Of a stretch of DNA of 64,000 nucleotides, positions 35,671 through 44,974 are shown one piece after another. Source of the stretch: Cellvibrio mixtus subsp. mixtus J3-8 (GTDB lineage Bacteria; Pseudomonadota; Gammaproteobacteria; Pseudomonadales; Cellvibrionaceae). The position numbers were made by a program, and so were the translations under genes. Every line of letters begins with the position of its first letter. Positions within the stretch are counted from its first letter, which is position 1. The stretch lies in contig NZ_KN266208.1 of assembly GCF_000766945.1 (NCBI RefSeq), forward strand, positions 372,196 to 436,195, read 5' to 3'. The notes under the pieces were generated by a model. The model was given only the letters and a program-made list of their open reading frames with translations, did not search any database and was not told the DNA's origin.

Positions 35671-36639
35671 TTAATCAATCATCGAAGGCTTGCCAAATAC
35701 CGGCATTCCCTTATTGTCCCAACGTAGTGGTTTAACAAAGGTATGGCGATCCGGGTTCCACAGCGGATCACCTTCAATTTCGGTATAGGTGCGCGCATGG
35801 TAAACCAGCATCACAGTATCGCCGTCTTCGGCGTGGGTAAAACTGTTGTGGCCCGGGCCGAAAATTTTATTGGGAATATCAGAACAGAGCACGGGTTCTC
35901 TGGATTTGGTCCAGCTGGCAGGATTTAACAAATCTGCATTTTCATCAACCCACAACAATCCCATCGCATAGTTTTCATCGGTGGCACTGGCAGAATAGCT
36001 AAGGAAAATTTTGCCGTTGCGCTTAACAATGGATGGCCCTTCGTTAACCCAAAAACCGCGAATTTCCCAGTCAAATTCCGGCTTGGTGAGCATCACCGGT
36101 TCGCTCGCCAATTGCCATGGGGTTTTCATCGGCGCGATATAAATATTGGAGTTGCCCTGAATATTTACATCTTTTTGTGCCCACACATAGTAGAGAACGC
36201 CATTGTGGGTAAAGGTTGTGGCATCAAGACAGAAAGTATCAATCCCGGAATCTACCTGGCCCATAAATTCCCACTCGCCGTCCAGGGGATTCGAATTTTT
36301 ATTGCGAATTGCATACATACGATGCTGGAACAAGTTAAATTTAATGTCGCGGCTTGGCGCTGCAGCAAAATAAACGTACCAGGCATATTCACCGGATTGC
36401 GGATCTTTGTTGAAATGAATTTCCGGCGCCCACACCAATTCACTGTAGGGGCCAGTATCCGGTTTGTGCCATGCATCTACGGTTGGTGCATTTGCTAATT
36501 CAGCAATTGTTTTTGCACGGCGCAATTCAATGCGGTCATATTTTGGTACAGATGCAGTGAAGTAGTAATAACCATCGGTGTGTTTGTACACGAATGGATC
36601 TGCACGCTGTGGGATTAAGGGTTTTAATAATTTGCTCAC
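35671..36639 (-). CDS. Cytosolic GH43 exo-arabinofuranosidase-type enzyme
   Basis: The 322-residue protein is a GH43 propeller without signal peptide, closely related to the lipoprotein at 16809-17870. Shared blocks are PQRADPF, WAPE, VWAQKD, YSASATD, AMGLLW and GPGHNSF. Catalytic residues are Asp14 (RADPF), Asp139 (CLDATTF) and Glu200 (VNEGPS). It probably releases L-arabinose from short imported oligosaccharides in the cytoplasm. I chose a GTG start at 36639, which has GGAG six bases upstream and places RADPF near the N-terminus as in relatives. The longer frame to 36705 would translate one arm of an inverted repeat and is rejected. The GPH symporter gene lies directly upstream, making a transporter-hydrolase pair. 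Confidence 0.9.
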   Translation of the reverse strand: MSKLLKPLIPQRADPFVYKHTDGYYYFTASVPKYDRIELRRAKTIAELANAPTVDAWHKPDTGPYSELVWAPEIHFNKDPQSGEYAWYVYFAAAPSRDIKFNLFQHRMYAIRNKNSNPLDGEWEFMGQVDSGIDTFCLDATTFTHNGVLYYVWAQKDVNIQGNSNIYIAPMKTPWQLASEPVMLTKPEFDWEIRGFWVNEGPSIVKRNGKIFLSYSASATDENYAMGLLWVDENADLLNPASWTKSREPVLCSDIPNKIFGPGHNSFTHAEDGDTVMLVYHARTYTEIEGDPLWNPDRHTFVKPLRWDNKGMPVFGKPSMID

Positions 36640-36665
36640 TTTTTTCTCCAATTTTTTTAAATCTG

Positions 36666-36818
36666 CGTAGGTTGCTGGTGAGCCTGCGAACCGCAACATG
36701 ACCATTTAACCGTACAACCCAAAACCCGATTAAATAAATATTCGAGCTTACGGCAGTAGCTTCAGGATGGTCATGTTGCGGTTCGTTCCTCAGGCTACGC
36801 GCCCCGCCACAACCTACG
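36666..36818. repeat. Inverted repeat between symporter and GH43 genes
   Basis: A 19-bp perfect inverted repeat, CGAACCGCAACATGACCAT (36687-36705) and its complement (36767-36785), is nested inside outer arms CGTAGGTTG (36666-36674) and CAACCTACG (36810-36818). The span is 153 bp with a loop of 61 bases. It looks like a palindromic repeat insertion or a large mRNA structure in the intercistronic gap. Confidence 0.7.
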
Positions 36819-36824
36819 TCCAAA

Positions 36825-38192
36825 TCAATGCTCTGCAATATAACCTTTCGCACGCATTTCATTTTTAAGGCCGGCGTAATAGTTGTCGTTAATGCGATAC
36901 CAAAACATCAACGCGCCCATTAACGCATGGAAGAATCCCGGAATAATTGACAGCATCAAGGCTATTCCCATTAATGAAAAATCTGATTGCGCCTGATTGG
37001 GAACGTATTGGAAATAAGTTAACAACCAGCCCACCATCAAACCGGCAATACCCATTCCCGCTTTCTGGCCAACGGAAATACCACCGTAGGCAAAGCCGGA
37101 TACCCGCTTGCCATTTTTTACCTGGCCATAATCAATCGTTTCAGAAATAATTGACCAGAAAACCGGTGCATGCAGATCAACAACAAACGACAGCAGGAAA
37201 TACAATACAAAGGCGAGCGCCACATCTTCGCGGCCAACAAATAAATAAATTGCCACACTCAGCACCGCAACCAGCAATTGTGTGTAGCGGAATAAATTAA
37301 TTTTGCAGTAAACCTTGGTGATCCAGGTCGATGCCACCATGGCCAGAATAGCGGCCGCAACACCGGTGGATAAAAACGCCGAGACCAATGCCTCATCGCC
37401 ACCCAGATAATATTTCGCGTAATAAATTGCCACTGAACCACGAATGACGTACCCGATAGTACCGGTCACGCAAACAGCAACCAGAATTAACCACTGGTCA
37501 TTTTTTAATAATTGCAGGAATTGGCTCAATAGCGGTTGGTGTTCAACAACATGTTCAACCCGTTCAGTGGTTTTGAAATAACAGAATAAAAACATCACGG
37601 CACCGACCGCCGACATAATTGCCATGGCAATTTGATAACCCAAGGCTTTGTCTTCCCACATGCCTGCAACAACCGGCACCACAATCGCTACCATAAAGGC
37701 ACCGATTTTTGCCAGGAATAAACGATAACCATTGGCCGAGAGTTTTTCTTTGGGATCACTGGTCAATGCACTGGGCAAGGAAATATAAGGAATACCGACA
37801 CCAGAGGTAATCAAGGTCATCATGATGTAAGTGGAATAAGCCCAGATTAATTTTGCGTCGTAGTCCCAATCGGGCGTAGTGAATACAAAAAATACACTGA
37901 CCGCATAAGGAATGGCTAACCACAACAACCATGGGCGGTAGCGGCCCTGTAAAAATGTAAAACGATCGGTAATTTGCCCCATCACCAAATCGGAAATAGC
38001 GCCAACAACTTTCACGGTAAAAAACAGAATACCCATATCAATGGGCGACAGGCCGAAAATATCCGTGTAGTAAAAAGTAATGATCAGCATCATGGATGAG
38101 ATCACTACGTTCAACGCCATGTCACCGGCGCCAAACCCTATTTTTTCGGTAACCGATAATTTATCGGGTGCGTGCTTGTCTAGCGCTTGCAT
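36825..38192 (-). CDS. GPH-family sugar:cation symporter
   Basis: The 455-residue inner-membrane protein has about twelve hydrophobic segments and motifs of the glycoside-pentoside-hexuronide branch of the major facilitator superfamily. These include the N-terminal EKIGFGAGDMALNVV, the loop motif DLVMGQITDRF and GRYRPWLLW, and the second-half loop ETIDYGQVKNGKRVSGFAYGG. Family members import pentosides or oligosaccharides with Na+ or H+. Placed directly upstream of a cytosolic GH43 gene, it most likely imports arabino-oligosaccharides or L-arabinose. The end of the HAD gene and its terminator lie upstream, so this gene likely has its own promoter in 38193-38250, where I do not see the regulon dyad. 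Confidence 0.9.
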   Translation of the reverse strand: MQALDKHAPDKLSVTEKIGFGAGDMALNVVISSMMLIITFYYTDIFGLSPIDMGILFFTVKVVGAISDLVMGQITDRFTFLQGRYRPWLLWLAIPYAVSVFFVFTTPDWDYDAKLIWAYSTYIMMTLITSGVGIPYISLPSALTSDPKEKLSANGYRLFLAKIGAFMVAIVVPVVAGMWEDKALGYQIAMAIMSAVGAVMFLFCYFKTTERVEHVVEHQPLLSQFLQLLKNDQWLILVAVCVTGTIGYVIRGSVAIYYAKYYLGGDEALVSAFLSTGVAAAILAMVASTWITKVYCKINLFRYTQLLVAVLSVAIYLFVGREDVALAFVLYFLLSFVVDLHAPVFWSIISETIDYGQVKNGKRVSGFAYGGISVGQKAGMGIAGLMVGWLLTYFQYVPNQAQSDFSLMGIALMLSIIPGFFHALMGALMFWYRINDNYYAGLKNEMRAKGYIAEH

Positions 38193-38248
38193 TTATTATT
38201 TTGACCTCAGTGGTTGTGACTGAAAACCCTATCGTTAAAATCAGGGAT

Positions 38249-38288
38249 TAAAAAAAAAGCGGCATCACTTTAATAGTAATTGCCGCTT
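38249..38288 (-). terminator. Terminator after HAD phosphatase gene
   Basis: AAGCGGCA (38257-38264) pairs with TGCCGCTT (38281-38288). On the minus strand a run of eight T follows. Confidence 0.75.
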
Positions 38289-38387
38289 CCTTTATCTCTC
38301 ACCGTTTGTACGGTTTATATTTTCGATTTGTATTTTTTAACTACAAGGCGTCGAACACATTGCCTTGTTGTTTAAACGATTTTCGAA

Positions 38388-38990
38388 TTACAAAAAGTAA
38401 TCATTTTCTATCGCATGTACGAGCAGAACATCAATGCCGGCCATACCTGCACTCGCTGCGGCTTGCAGACCGAGTTTTGAATCTTCAAATACTACGCATT
38501 TAGTTGGATCTACACCTAATAATTCCGCGCAACGTAAAAAAGTATCCGGCGCCGGTTTTGGATTTTTTACTTGATCAGCACCAACCACAACATCGATGTA
38601 TTTATCCAAACCACAAATCTTTAAAATACTTTCTGCTTCCTGTGTGTAGGCACCCGTTCCAATCGCCATCGGCTTGGTACCGTGATAACGTTGTGCCACT
38701 TCCAGCAACGCAGTTGGCTTCACATATTTGTGCATATTGTCATGCACAACTTGCTCTTTAAATTCATTCATTTCATCAAGGGTTGCAGCGACCTTGATAT
38801 TAAATTTTTCCAATAAAATTTCGATAGTGCCCTTGGTCGGAACACCAGCCAATGAACGCATAAACAAGCGATCAATGGGAATGCCATATTTGTTTAGCAT
38901 GGTACTCCATGCAAACTCATGTAACTGGCCGCTATCAACCAGGGTGCCATCCATGTCAAAAATCAGTGCATCGTAATGGTCGTACATCAT
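38388..38990 (-). CDS. HAD-family hydrolase, beta-phosphoglucomutase-like
   Basis: The 200-residue cytosolic protein is a haloacid-dehalogenase-type phosphatase or phosphomutase. Motif I is FDMDGTLVDS with Asp12 as nucleophile and Asp14 as acid/base. A helical cap (about 17-85) carries LAGVPTKGTIEILLEKFN, motif III contains Lys in KNPKPAPD, and motif IV is FEDSKLGLQAA. It resembles E. coli YqaB, which dephosphorylates fructose-1-phosphate-type sugars, and beta-phosphoglucomutases. In this locus a sugar phosphate from pentose metabolism is a plausible substrate, but the family is promiscuous. GAGAG precedes the double ATG start. Confidence 0.88.
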   Translation of the reverse strand: MMYDHYDALIFDMDGTLVDSGQLHEFAWSTMLNKYGIPIDRLFMRSLAGVPTKGTIEILLEKFNIKVAATLDEMNEFKEQVVHDNMHKYVKPTALLEVAQRYHGTKPMAIGTGAYTQEAESILKICGLDKYIDVVVGADQVKNPKPAPDTFLRCAELLGVDPTKCVVFEDSKLGLQAAASAGMAGIDVLLVHAIENDYFL

Positions 38991-39088
38991 TTACTCTCAG
39001 GTTTGCCAAATAAAATTACCGTTAAGGTTAAATTAGAGCACAAACCTGCGATAAGTTCGAATCCGATGTTTACTCTGTTATGTGCATA

Positions 39089-39143
39089 CAAAGTTATCTA
39101 CATTCAAAGTTATCTACATTCAAAGTTATCTACATTCAAAGTT
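39089..39143. repeat. 16-bp tandem repeat, 3.4 copies
   Basis: CAAAGTTATCTACATT occurs at 39089-39104, 39105-39120 and 39121-39136, with a partial fourth copy to 39143. The copies are identical. The array overlaps the last codons and the stop of the tannase-like gene and lies in the promoter region of the HAD gene. Identical short units suggest slippage and a length-variable locus. Confidence 0.9.
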
Positions 39144-40703
39144 TTCTGCTTTTTCGGAATCCCCGGTGCCCTTGTAATGTGCATGAGCAGGATAAGAACA
39201 GAGTGGTCGGCTACGATTGGGGAAAGCATTACCGGTCACAGTCACCTGCTCAGGCGCTTTATTTTTTTCAACCCAATCGACAATCGGATCGATCATATCG
39301 AAATGATCAAGTGCAGCCGCGCCACCACCACAATGCCCCATACCAGGGACCAGGAACAGGCGACTCCATTGCGATACTTTTTCTTCACCGCCATTATCAT
39401 TAACCAACTGTTGGTAATAGCGAGTAGTCTCTTGCGCCGAAAACCATGGGTCGCTTACGCCATGATAAAAAATCAGTTTGCCACCATTGTCAGAAAAGGT
39501 ATTAAGCAAGGTCCAATACGCAGAATCGCCCACAAATGCCGCCGGTGTTGCTGCCGCCATAGATTCCTGGTCCACATTCATCTCTGTGCTGGTAATTTTT
39601 CCAACGATGGGATGATTACCCGGATTTAATAAACCCGGAATTCCCTGGGTCTCGGTAATGCCGGTATCAAACCAGAAACCGGGGTACACCTGCACGCCGA
39701 GCGAATTTTTTGGCCCTGCAAATCCCGATTTAATTGCTTTGGCTTTTGCGAGGCTGATACACGATGCTTTTTTTGTTGCGCTACAGGCGACTGACATTGG
39801 ATCAAAATTGCAGCCGACAGTATTGGAAATCATTTTGTCAGCGACACCATCAAGCGCATCGCATTGTTTTAGCAAACCATCCATCACGATGGCTTTATCC
39901 TGTGCAGTTAACGCTTCAGCAACGTTTGGATGACCTTCTTTGTCTTTTGGTGCAACCCTGGCGAGTGAAACCATTACCCACTTGTCCGCCAGGTTGGAAA
40001 AACTGGTGCGCATCGCTGGCGCACCGGCAACAATGCCATCAAATAAACGCGGATAGCGTTGCGACATAATCATGGCTTCGCGGCCACCTGTTGAACATCC
40101 CATGTAGTAGGAATGATCAATCGCCTTGCCGTAATATTGCGCTACGATTTGTTTGGAGGTAACAGCAACTTTTCCAATTGCCTGGTACAAAAAATTCAGC
40201 GTTGCTTCCTGGTCACTAAAAAAACTCGCATCAAATCCGTGGGCGCCTTGATGCCCGGTATCAGTAGTGACAACGGCAAATCCGCGCTGTAATGCTGTCA
40301 TATCGCCTGCTGCGCTGCTGCCCAGGGGTGTTGCAACCGAACCATTCAGGCCACCGCCACCTTGCATCATAAAACGGCCATTCCATTTTTCTGGCAAGGC
40401 GATTGCAAAACCAATCGCATAAGTTTTTCCACTTGCGCCAACGCGCTCGTCAATCACGCCGTCAACACGGCAGTAGCTTGCCAGAGTTCCCGCATAGGGA
40501 CGTTGATACATCACTGTTGGTACCGGTCCTGCTGCAATATTTACAGCAGTTTTTATCGCTACATTGTTTTCATTGGTTTTAAAAGCCAACAACTTACTGC
40601 AAGCATCTTCACTGTTGTTTGATGATTTTTTTTCGGTTACGGAACAGGAGGACAACGCCAAAATGAAAAACAGTAATCCGACCAGATTTTTTATGCTGTG
40701 CAT
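39126..40703 (-). CDS. Tannase/feruloyl esterase-family lipoprotein
   Basis: The 525-residue lipoprotein (lipobox LSSC, Cys20) belongs to the tannase/feruloyl esterase family of alpha/beta hydrolases. The family's CS-D-HC arrangement is visible: Cys203-Ser204 in MGCSTGGREA, Asp418 in HGVSDPW, and His457-Cys458 in PGMGHCGGG. The two Cys are expected to be linked beneath the active site. The lid region includes CDALDGVADKMI, a calcium-binding-type loop. It probably removes feruloyl or similar esters from arabinan side chains at the cell surface. The last codons fall in a 16-bp tandem repeat, so the natural C-terminus may have been altered. No regulon dyad is obvious upstream. Confidence 0.9.
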   Translation of the reverse strand: MHSIKNLVGLLFFILALSSCSVTEKKSSNNSEDACSKLLAFKTNENNVAIKTAVNIAAGPVPTVMYQRPYAGTLASYCRVDGVIDERVGASGKTYAIGFAIALPEKWNGRFMMQGGGGLNGSVATPLGSSAAGDMTALQRGFAVVTTDTGHQGAHGFDASFFSDQEATLNFLYQAIGKVAVTSKQIVAQYYGKAIDHSYYMGCSTGGREAMIMSQRYPRLFDGIVAGAPAMRTSFSNLADKWVMVSLARVAPKDKEGHPNVAEALTAQDKAIVMDGLLKQCDALDGVADKMISNTVGCNFDPMSVACSATKKASCISLAKAKAIKSGFAGPKNSLGVQVYPGFWFDTGITETQGIPGLLNPGNHPIVGKITSTEMNVDQESMAAATPAAFVGDSAYWTLLNTFSDNGGKLIFYHGVSDPWFSAQETTRYYQQLVNDNGGEEKVSQWSRLFLVPGMGHCGGGAAALDHFDMIDPIVDWVEKNKAPEQVTVTGNAFPNRSRPLCSYPAHAHYKGTGDSEKAENFECR

Positions 40704-40847
40704 TTAATTTCCCCTTCAGCCTGATCCGTAGTCAGTTTGCCGAACCCATTATTGAAAGCTTACATGCTAACAATAATAAAAATTTTTATAATATTTCATC
40801 ACTATCCCTGTGATGATGATTTATTTAAAAATCGTTTTGCTATAGCG

Positions 40848-40891
40848 CTTACACACCATCGTTCAAATGCTTATACACCATCCTTCAAATG
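40848..40891. repeat. 22-bp tandem duplication of the araA 3' end
   Basis: 40848-40869 and 40870-40891 are adjacent direct copies differing at two positions. The second copy encodes the last residues and stop of araA; the first lies just beyond the stop and would encode the same tail (HLNDGV-stop). Confidence 0.85.
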
Positions 40892-42388
40892 ATAGTAAGC
40901 TGCGTTGTGGCGCAATTCAGTTTTGAAATTACGCACGGTGGTATCCGCACCGATGACGACAACTTCAACACCCGCGATTTCTGCGTAGTCAACAATCTCA
41001 TCCGCCGTTACACCCTGGGTGTAGGCGCTGTGATGTGCGCCACCCGCTTGAATCCACGCTGCCGCAGAAACTTCCAGGTTTGGACGCGGCACCCACAATG
41101 CTTTTGCCACAGGCAATTTCGGCAATTCTTGCGGTGGATTTACGGTATCAACTTCGTTGATGATTACACGGAAGCGCGTGCCGATATCGATCAGGGAAAT
41201 ACACAATGCAGGGCCTGCTTTACCGGTGAAAATCAAGCGCGCGATATCATTGCGGCAACCAATAGTGTGCAAATGCACTTCCAGTTTTGGTTTTGCCGCC
41301 GCGATGGAAGGACACACCTCCAGCATGTGCGCGCCCAATACCTGATCCACTCCACCTGAATGAACGCTACCGAAGTGGTAAGTGTAATCTTCCATAAAGG
41401 ATGAACCGCCTGCGCGGCCTTTGGAGATCACTTTACAAATATGCACCATTGCCGCGGTTTTCCAATCGCCTTCGCCACCGTAACCAAAACCGGCCGCCAT
41501 TAAACGTTGGGTTGCGAGGCCTGGCAAATTGGTTAAACCGGTCAGGTTTTCAAAACAGTTGGTGAATGCACCGAACTCACCTTCGGTGAGGAATTTCAAC
41601 ATTCCCAGTTCCAAACGCGCTTCGTTTTTCAGCATTTGGAATTGATGTTCATCATCAAAGATTGCCGGATTAACATCGTATTCTTTTTTGTACACCTCGA
41701 TTTGCGCAGCCACTTCTGCGTCGGTAACAGCATCAACTACTTTTTGCAAATCACCCAGACCGTAGGCGTGAACTTCGTAACCGAATTTAATTTGCGCAGA
41801 TACTTTATCGCCATCCGTTACCGCAACCTGACGCATGTTGTCACCAAAGCGCGCCACTTTTAAATTCTGGCTCGCATGCCAGCCCATAGCAACGCGACAC
41901 CAGCTATCAATTTGTTTTTGCACTGATTCAGTGGCCCAGTGCCCAACAACCACTTTGCGCTCCTGGCGCAAACGCGTGCTTACATGACCAAATTCGCGGT
42001 CACCGTGGGCGGATTGGTTGAGGTTCATAAAGTGCATGTTGATGTCAGCAAATGGCAGCTCCGCATTAAATTGCGTGTGCAAATGCATATATGGCTTGCT
42101 CAAAGCGCTCAAACCGGCGATCCACATTTTTGCAGGAGAGAATGTGTGCATCCACAGAATCAAACCCACGCAATTGGGATTGCTGTTTGCCGCTTGCGCA
42201 ACAGCAAGGATTTCGGCTGGCGATTTAACGGTTTCCTGCGCAACGATTTTGATCGAAATATTGCTTGATTCGGTTAAACCGGCTGCAATTTTCTGGCTGT
42301 TCTCGGCGACTTGTTTTAATACGCCTGGACCATACAGATGTTGTGAACCGGTGACTAACCAGACTTCTTTATCGCCGTAGATTTTCAT
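40871..42388 (-). CDS. araA: L-arabinose isomerase
   Basis: The 505-residue enzyme converts L-arabinose to L-ribulose. It starts with [20 protein letters not shown] and contains the metal/active-site residues Glu306 (GGEGDWK), Glu333 ([11 protein letters not shown]) and His354 ([11 protein letters not shown]), numbered as in or close to the E. coli enzyme, plus the C-terminal GGAHHSAYT histidines. The ATG at 42388 has GAGGAA seven bases upstream. The longer frame to 42451 would translate part of a palindromic repeat. It is the last gene of an araB-araD-araA operon, separated from araD by 131 bases that hold a large stem-loop. Expression is probably controlled by the dyad at 44975-44991. Confidence 0.97.
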   Translation of the reverse strand: MKIYGDKEVWLVTGSQHLYGPGVLKQVAENSQKIAAGLTESSNISIKIVAQETVKSPAEILAVAQAANSNPNCVGLILWMHTFSPAKMWIAGLSALSKPYMHLHTQFNAELPFADINMHFMNLNQSAHGDREFGHVSTRLRQERKVVVGHWATESVQKQIDSWCRVAMGWHASQNLKVARFGDNMRQVAVTDGDKVSAQIKFGYEVHAYGLGDLQKVVDAVTDAEVAAQIEVYKKEYDVNPAIFDDEHQFQMLKNEARLELGMLKFLTEGEFGAFTNCFENLTGLTNLPGLATQRLMAAGFGYGGEGDWKTAAMVHICKVISKGRAGGSSFMEDYTYHFGSVHSGGVDQVLGAHMLEVCPSIAAAKPKLEVHLHTIGCRNDIARLIFTGKAGPALCISLIDIGTRFRVIINEVDTVNPPQELPKLPVAKALWVPRPNLEVSAAAWIQAGGAHHSAYTQGVTADEIVDYAEIAGVEVVVIGADTTVRNFKTELRHNAAYYHLKDGV

Positions 42389-42421
42389 TATGTGTTCCTC
42401 AGAATTTTTCAATTTTTTGTT

Positions 42422-42501
42422 GGGCATGGCTGCCTGCGCGGCCCGACCCAACCTACATGTGCGTTCGTAGGATGGGTCGGGCTGCGTAAGCAGCCATGCC
42501 C
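42422..42501. repeat. 80-bp near-perfect palindrome between araD and araA
   Basis: The 35-base arms 42422-42456 and 42467-42501 are complementary at 31 positions, with a 10-base loop. The arms begin GGGCATGGCTGC and end ACCCAACCTAC. The stem would form in the araBDA mRNA just upstream of the araA ribosome site. It resembles a REP/MITE-like palindromic insertion. Confidence 0.8.
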
Positions 42502-42519
42502 ATCAACGATATCGATAAA

Positions 42520-43227
42520 TTACTTTTGCCCGTAATAGGCATTTTTTCCGTGCTTGCGTAAATAGTGTTTATCCACAATGCCTTGTTTTAACGGCGCTGT
42601 GTTTTGTTGCAATGTTTTGGTCAAATAAGCCATGCGCGCGATTTCTTCCAGAATAACCGCGTGATAAACCGCATCCGCAGCGTTCTTACCCCAGGTAAAA
42701 GGCGCATGACCGGCAACGATCACCATGGGCACTTCTTTCGGGCTGCGATCTTTAAAGCAATCGGTAATTTGCACACCGGTTTCTTCTTCATAGTCGCGTT
42801 CGATTTGTTCATCCGTCATCACCGCCGTGCACGGAATTTCGCCGTAAGCGTAATCCGCATGAGTGGTGCCGTAACAGGGAATGGCTTGCTGGGTTTGCGC
42901 CCAGGCAGTGGCGTAAGTTGAATGTGTGTGAGTCACACCACCGATAATGTCGAAATGGCGATATAAGTGCGTGTGCGTTTTGGTATCAGAGGAAGGACGC
43001 ATACTTTTTTTATTAGGAGAGTCCTCCACTATGTTGTTTTCCAAATCCACAATCACAATATCGTCCGGCGTCATTACTTCATAAGCAACGCCGCTGGGTT
43101 TAATCGCGATAACCCCTTTGCTGCGATCAATTTGCGATACATTACCCCAGGTATAAACCACCAGGTTGCGGCGATTCAATTCCATATTGGCTTCGAAAAC
43201 TTCGCGTTTTAATTCGGTGTAACTCAT
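42520..43227 (-). CDS. araD: L-ribulose-5-phosphate 4-epimerase
   Basis: The 235-residue enzyme converts L-ribulose 5-phosphate to D-xylulose 5-phosphate. It is a class II aldolase-type fold with a zinc site. The histidines of THTHLYRHF and GGVTHTHSTYATAW and a later His in VAGHAPFTWGKNA match the metal and catalytic pattern of E. coli AraD (231 residues). The N-terminal block NRRNLVVYTWGNVSQIDR binds phosphate. The gene begins four bases after araB and is translationally linked to it. Length and motifs are complete. Confidence 0.96.
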   Translation of the reverse strand: MSYTELKREVFEANMELNRRNLVVYTWGNVSQIDRSKGVIAIKPSGVAYEVMTPDDIVIVDLENNIVEDSPNKKSMRPSSDTKTHTHLYRHFDIIGGVTHTHSTYATAWAQTQQAIPCYGTTHADYAYGEIPCTAVMTDEQIERDYEEETGVQITDCFKDRSPKEVPMVIVAGHAPFTWGKNAADAVYHAVILEEIARMAYLTKTLQQNTAPLKQGIVDKHYLRKHGKNAYYGQK

Positions 43228-43231
43228 TCGC

Positions 43232-44908
43232 TTACACCTCCACTCGTTTTGATGAAGATACGAAATTACCTAGCGCGCGATATTGTTGATAACGCTGGTC
43301 GTAAATTGCCGCAGCGTGTGCATTGGGCGTGTAGGTTTTGCAGGTGCGCGATGCCATTACTTTTTGTGCAGCGGCGACGGTTGGATAAACACCACCGCAC
43401 ACGGCTGCAAAAATTGCTGCACCTAATGCGCAACTTTGTTCGCTGTCCAAAACTTCAATCGGGCAATTCCAGGCATCAGCACAGGTTTGCATGACGAAAT
43501 CGGATTTTTTGGAAATGCCGCCAATCGCTACGACTGAGTTAACTGCGATACCTTCATCTTTAAACCGTTCGATAATCGCACGCGCACCGAATGCGGTTGC
43601 TTCAACCAGCGCACGGAAAATATGCGGCGCTTCGCTGCCCATTTTTAAGCCGGCGATGGCCATGGATACGGTTTGGTCGGCATCGGGTGTGCGACGGCCG
43701 TTAACCCAATCAAGCGCAGTGATATTTGCATCGGCGATTGGTAGCGCACTCGCTGCGGTACTTAATGCAACCAGCGTATTGTTTTCAATTTCTTCGACGA
43801 GTTTTTGTCTGGTTTCGTCATCCAACAACGATGAATTTGCAAGCAGGTTTTGCACTGGCCAATTCACCAGATCGCGGAACCATGCATACAAATCGCCGAA
43901 TGCTGATTGCCCCGCCTCCAAACCGACAAAGCCGGGCAATACTGAACCATCGACTTGACCGCAAATACCGCGAATGGATTTGTTGCCAACATCGGCATAA
44001 CTCGCCACGGTAATATCGCAAGTCGATGTACCCATAATTTTGGTGAGCACACCCGGTTTAACTTGTGCCGCAACGGCACCCATATGGCAATCAAATGCAC
44101 TGAAACCGACGGGTGTATTTTCGGGAACACCAAGCTTGTCAGCCCATTTGGCACTCAGCCCGCCGCACACTTGATCGGATGTGAAGGTTTCTGCGGGCAA
44201 GCGATCACGCAAACCATTGAGTAATGGATCAATGCCCACAAAAAAATCATTGGGCGGATAACCGCCCCAGCTTTCGTGCCACATTAATTTGTGACCCGTC
44301 GCGCAACGGCCCATGCGCAATTTGCCCGGGTGGGTAGTGTCGGTAAGAACGGCCGACATCCAGTCACAATGTTCCACCCACAAGTAAGCGGCTTTCGCGA
44401 CAGAAGGATCTTCACGCAATACATGCAACGCTTTTGCCCAGAACCATTCAGAGGAATAAATTCCACCTTCGTATTTCAAATAGTTTTCTGCTGCGTTATT
44501 GGCTGCTGCGGTAATTTCCTGCGCTTCTTTAATGGCAGTGTGATCTTTCCAGAGCACAAACATCGCATTGGGGTTTTCGGCAAATTCCGGTTTCAACGCA
44601 AGTGCAACACCTTCGCTATCGACAGCAATTGGCGTAGAGCCGGTGGTATCAAAACTGATACCTGCAACTTTTTGCGCCGCGCCTGCGGGAGCCAATTTCC
44701 ATAATCCCTGGACAACCTGTTCCAGGCTTTCCAGGTAATCCAGCGGGTGCTGGCGGAACTGGTCTTTGGCCGGCACACAAAACAGGCCTTTTTTCCAACG
44801 CGGGTAATAGACCACATTGCTCGCCACTTCCTGGCCGGTAAGGGCATCTACTAATAAGGCTCTAACGGAATCGGAGCCGTAATCCAGCCCCAAGGCATAA
44901 GAGGTCAT
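43232..44908 (-). CDS. araB: Ribulokinase
   Basis: The 558-residue FGGY-family kinase phosphorylates L-ribulose with ATP. The N-terminal phosphate motif is ALGLDYGSDSVRALLVDA. The substrate region contains FDTTGSTPI and VLWKDHTA, and the ATPase domain has MGTSTCDITV and GGISKKSDFVMQTCADAW. Family length and order are normal. The ATG at 44908 has AGGTG six bases upstream; a GTG nine bases earlier is less likely. It is the first gene of the araB-araD-araA operon. The best copy of the regulon dyad (perfect arms) is 67 bases upstream. Confidence 0.96.
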   Translation of the reverse strand: MTSYALGLDYGSDSVRALLVDALTGQEVASNVVYYPRWKKGLFCVPAKDQFRQHPLDYLESLEQVVQGLWKLAPAGAAQKVAGISFDTTGSTPIAVDSEGVALALKPEFAENPNAMFVLWKDHTAIKEAQEITAAANNAAENYLKYEGGIYSSEWFWAKALHVLREDPSVAKAAYLWVEHCDWMSAVLTDTTHPGKLRMGRCATGHKLMWHESWGGYPPNDFFVGIDPLLNGLRDRLPAETFTSDQVCGGLSAKWADKLGVPENTPVGFSAFDCHMGAVAAQVKPGVLTKIMGTSTCDITVASYADVGNKSIRGICGQVDGSVLPGFVGLEAGQSAFGDLYAWFRDLVNWPVQNLLANSSLLDDETRQKLVEEIENNTLVALSTAASALPIADANITALDWVNGRRTPDADQTVSMAIAGLKMGSEAPHIFRALVEATAFGARAIIERFKDEGIAVNSVVAIGGISKKSDFVMQTCADAWNCPIEVLDSEQSCALGAAIFAAVCGGVYPTVAAAQKVMASRTCKTYTPNAHAAAIYDQRYQQYRALGNFVSSSKRVEV

Positions 44909-44974
44909 CAAACTCACCTGCTTCTTTCAGAATTCGCTTTATGGTTATTAATATTGACTCATCAGAGGATATTA

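Noticed and set aside
39089..39143. Possible CRISPR array
   Set aside because: The 16-bp units are directly adjacent without spacers, so it is a simple tandem repeat.
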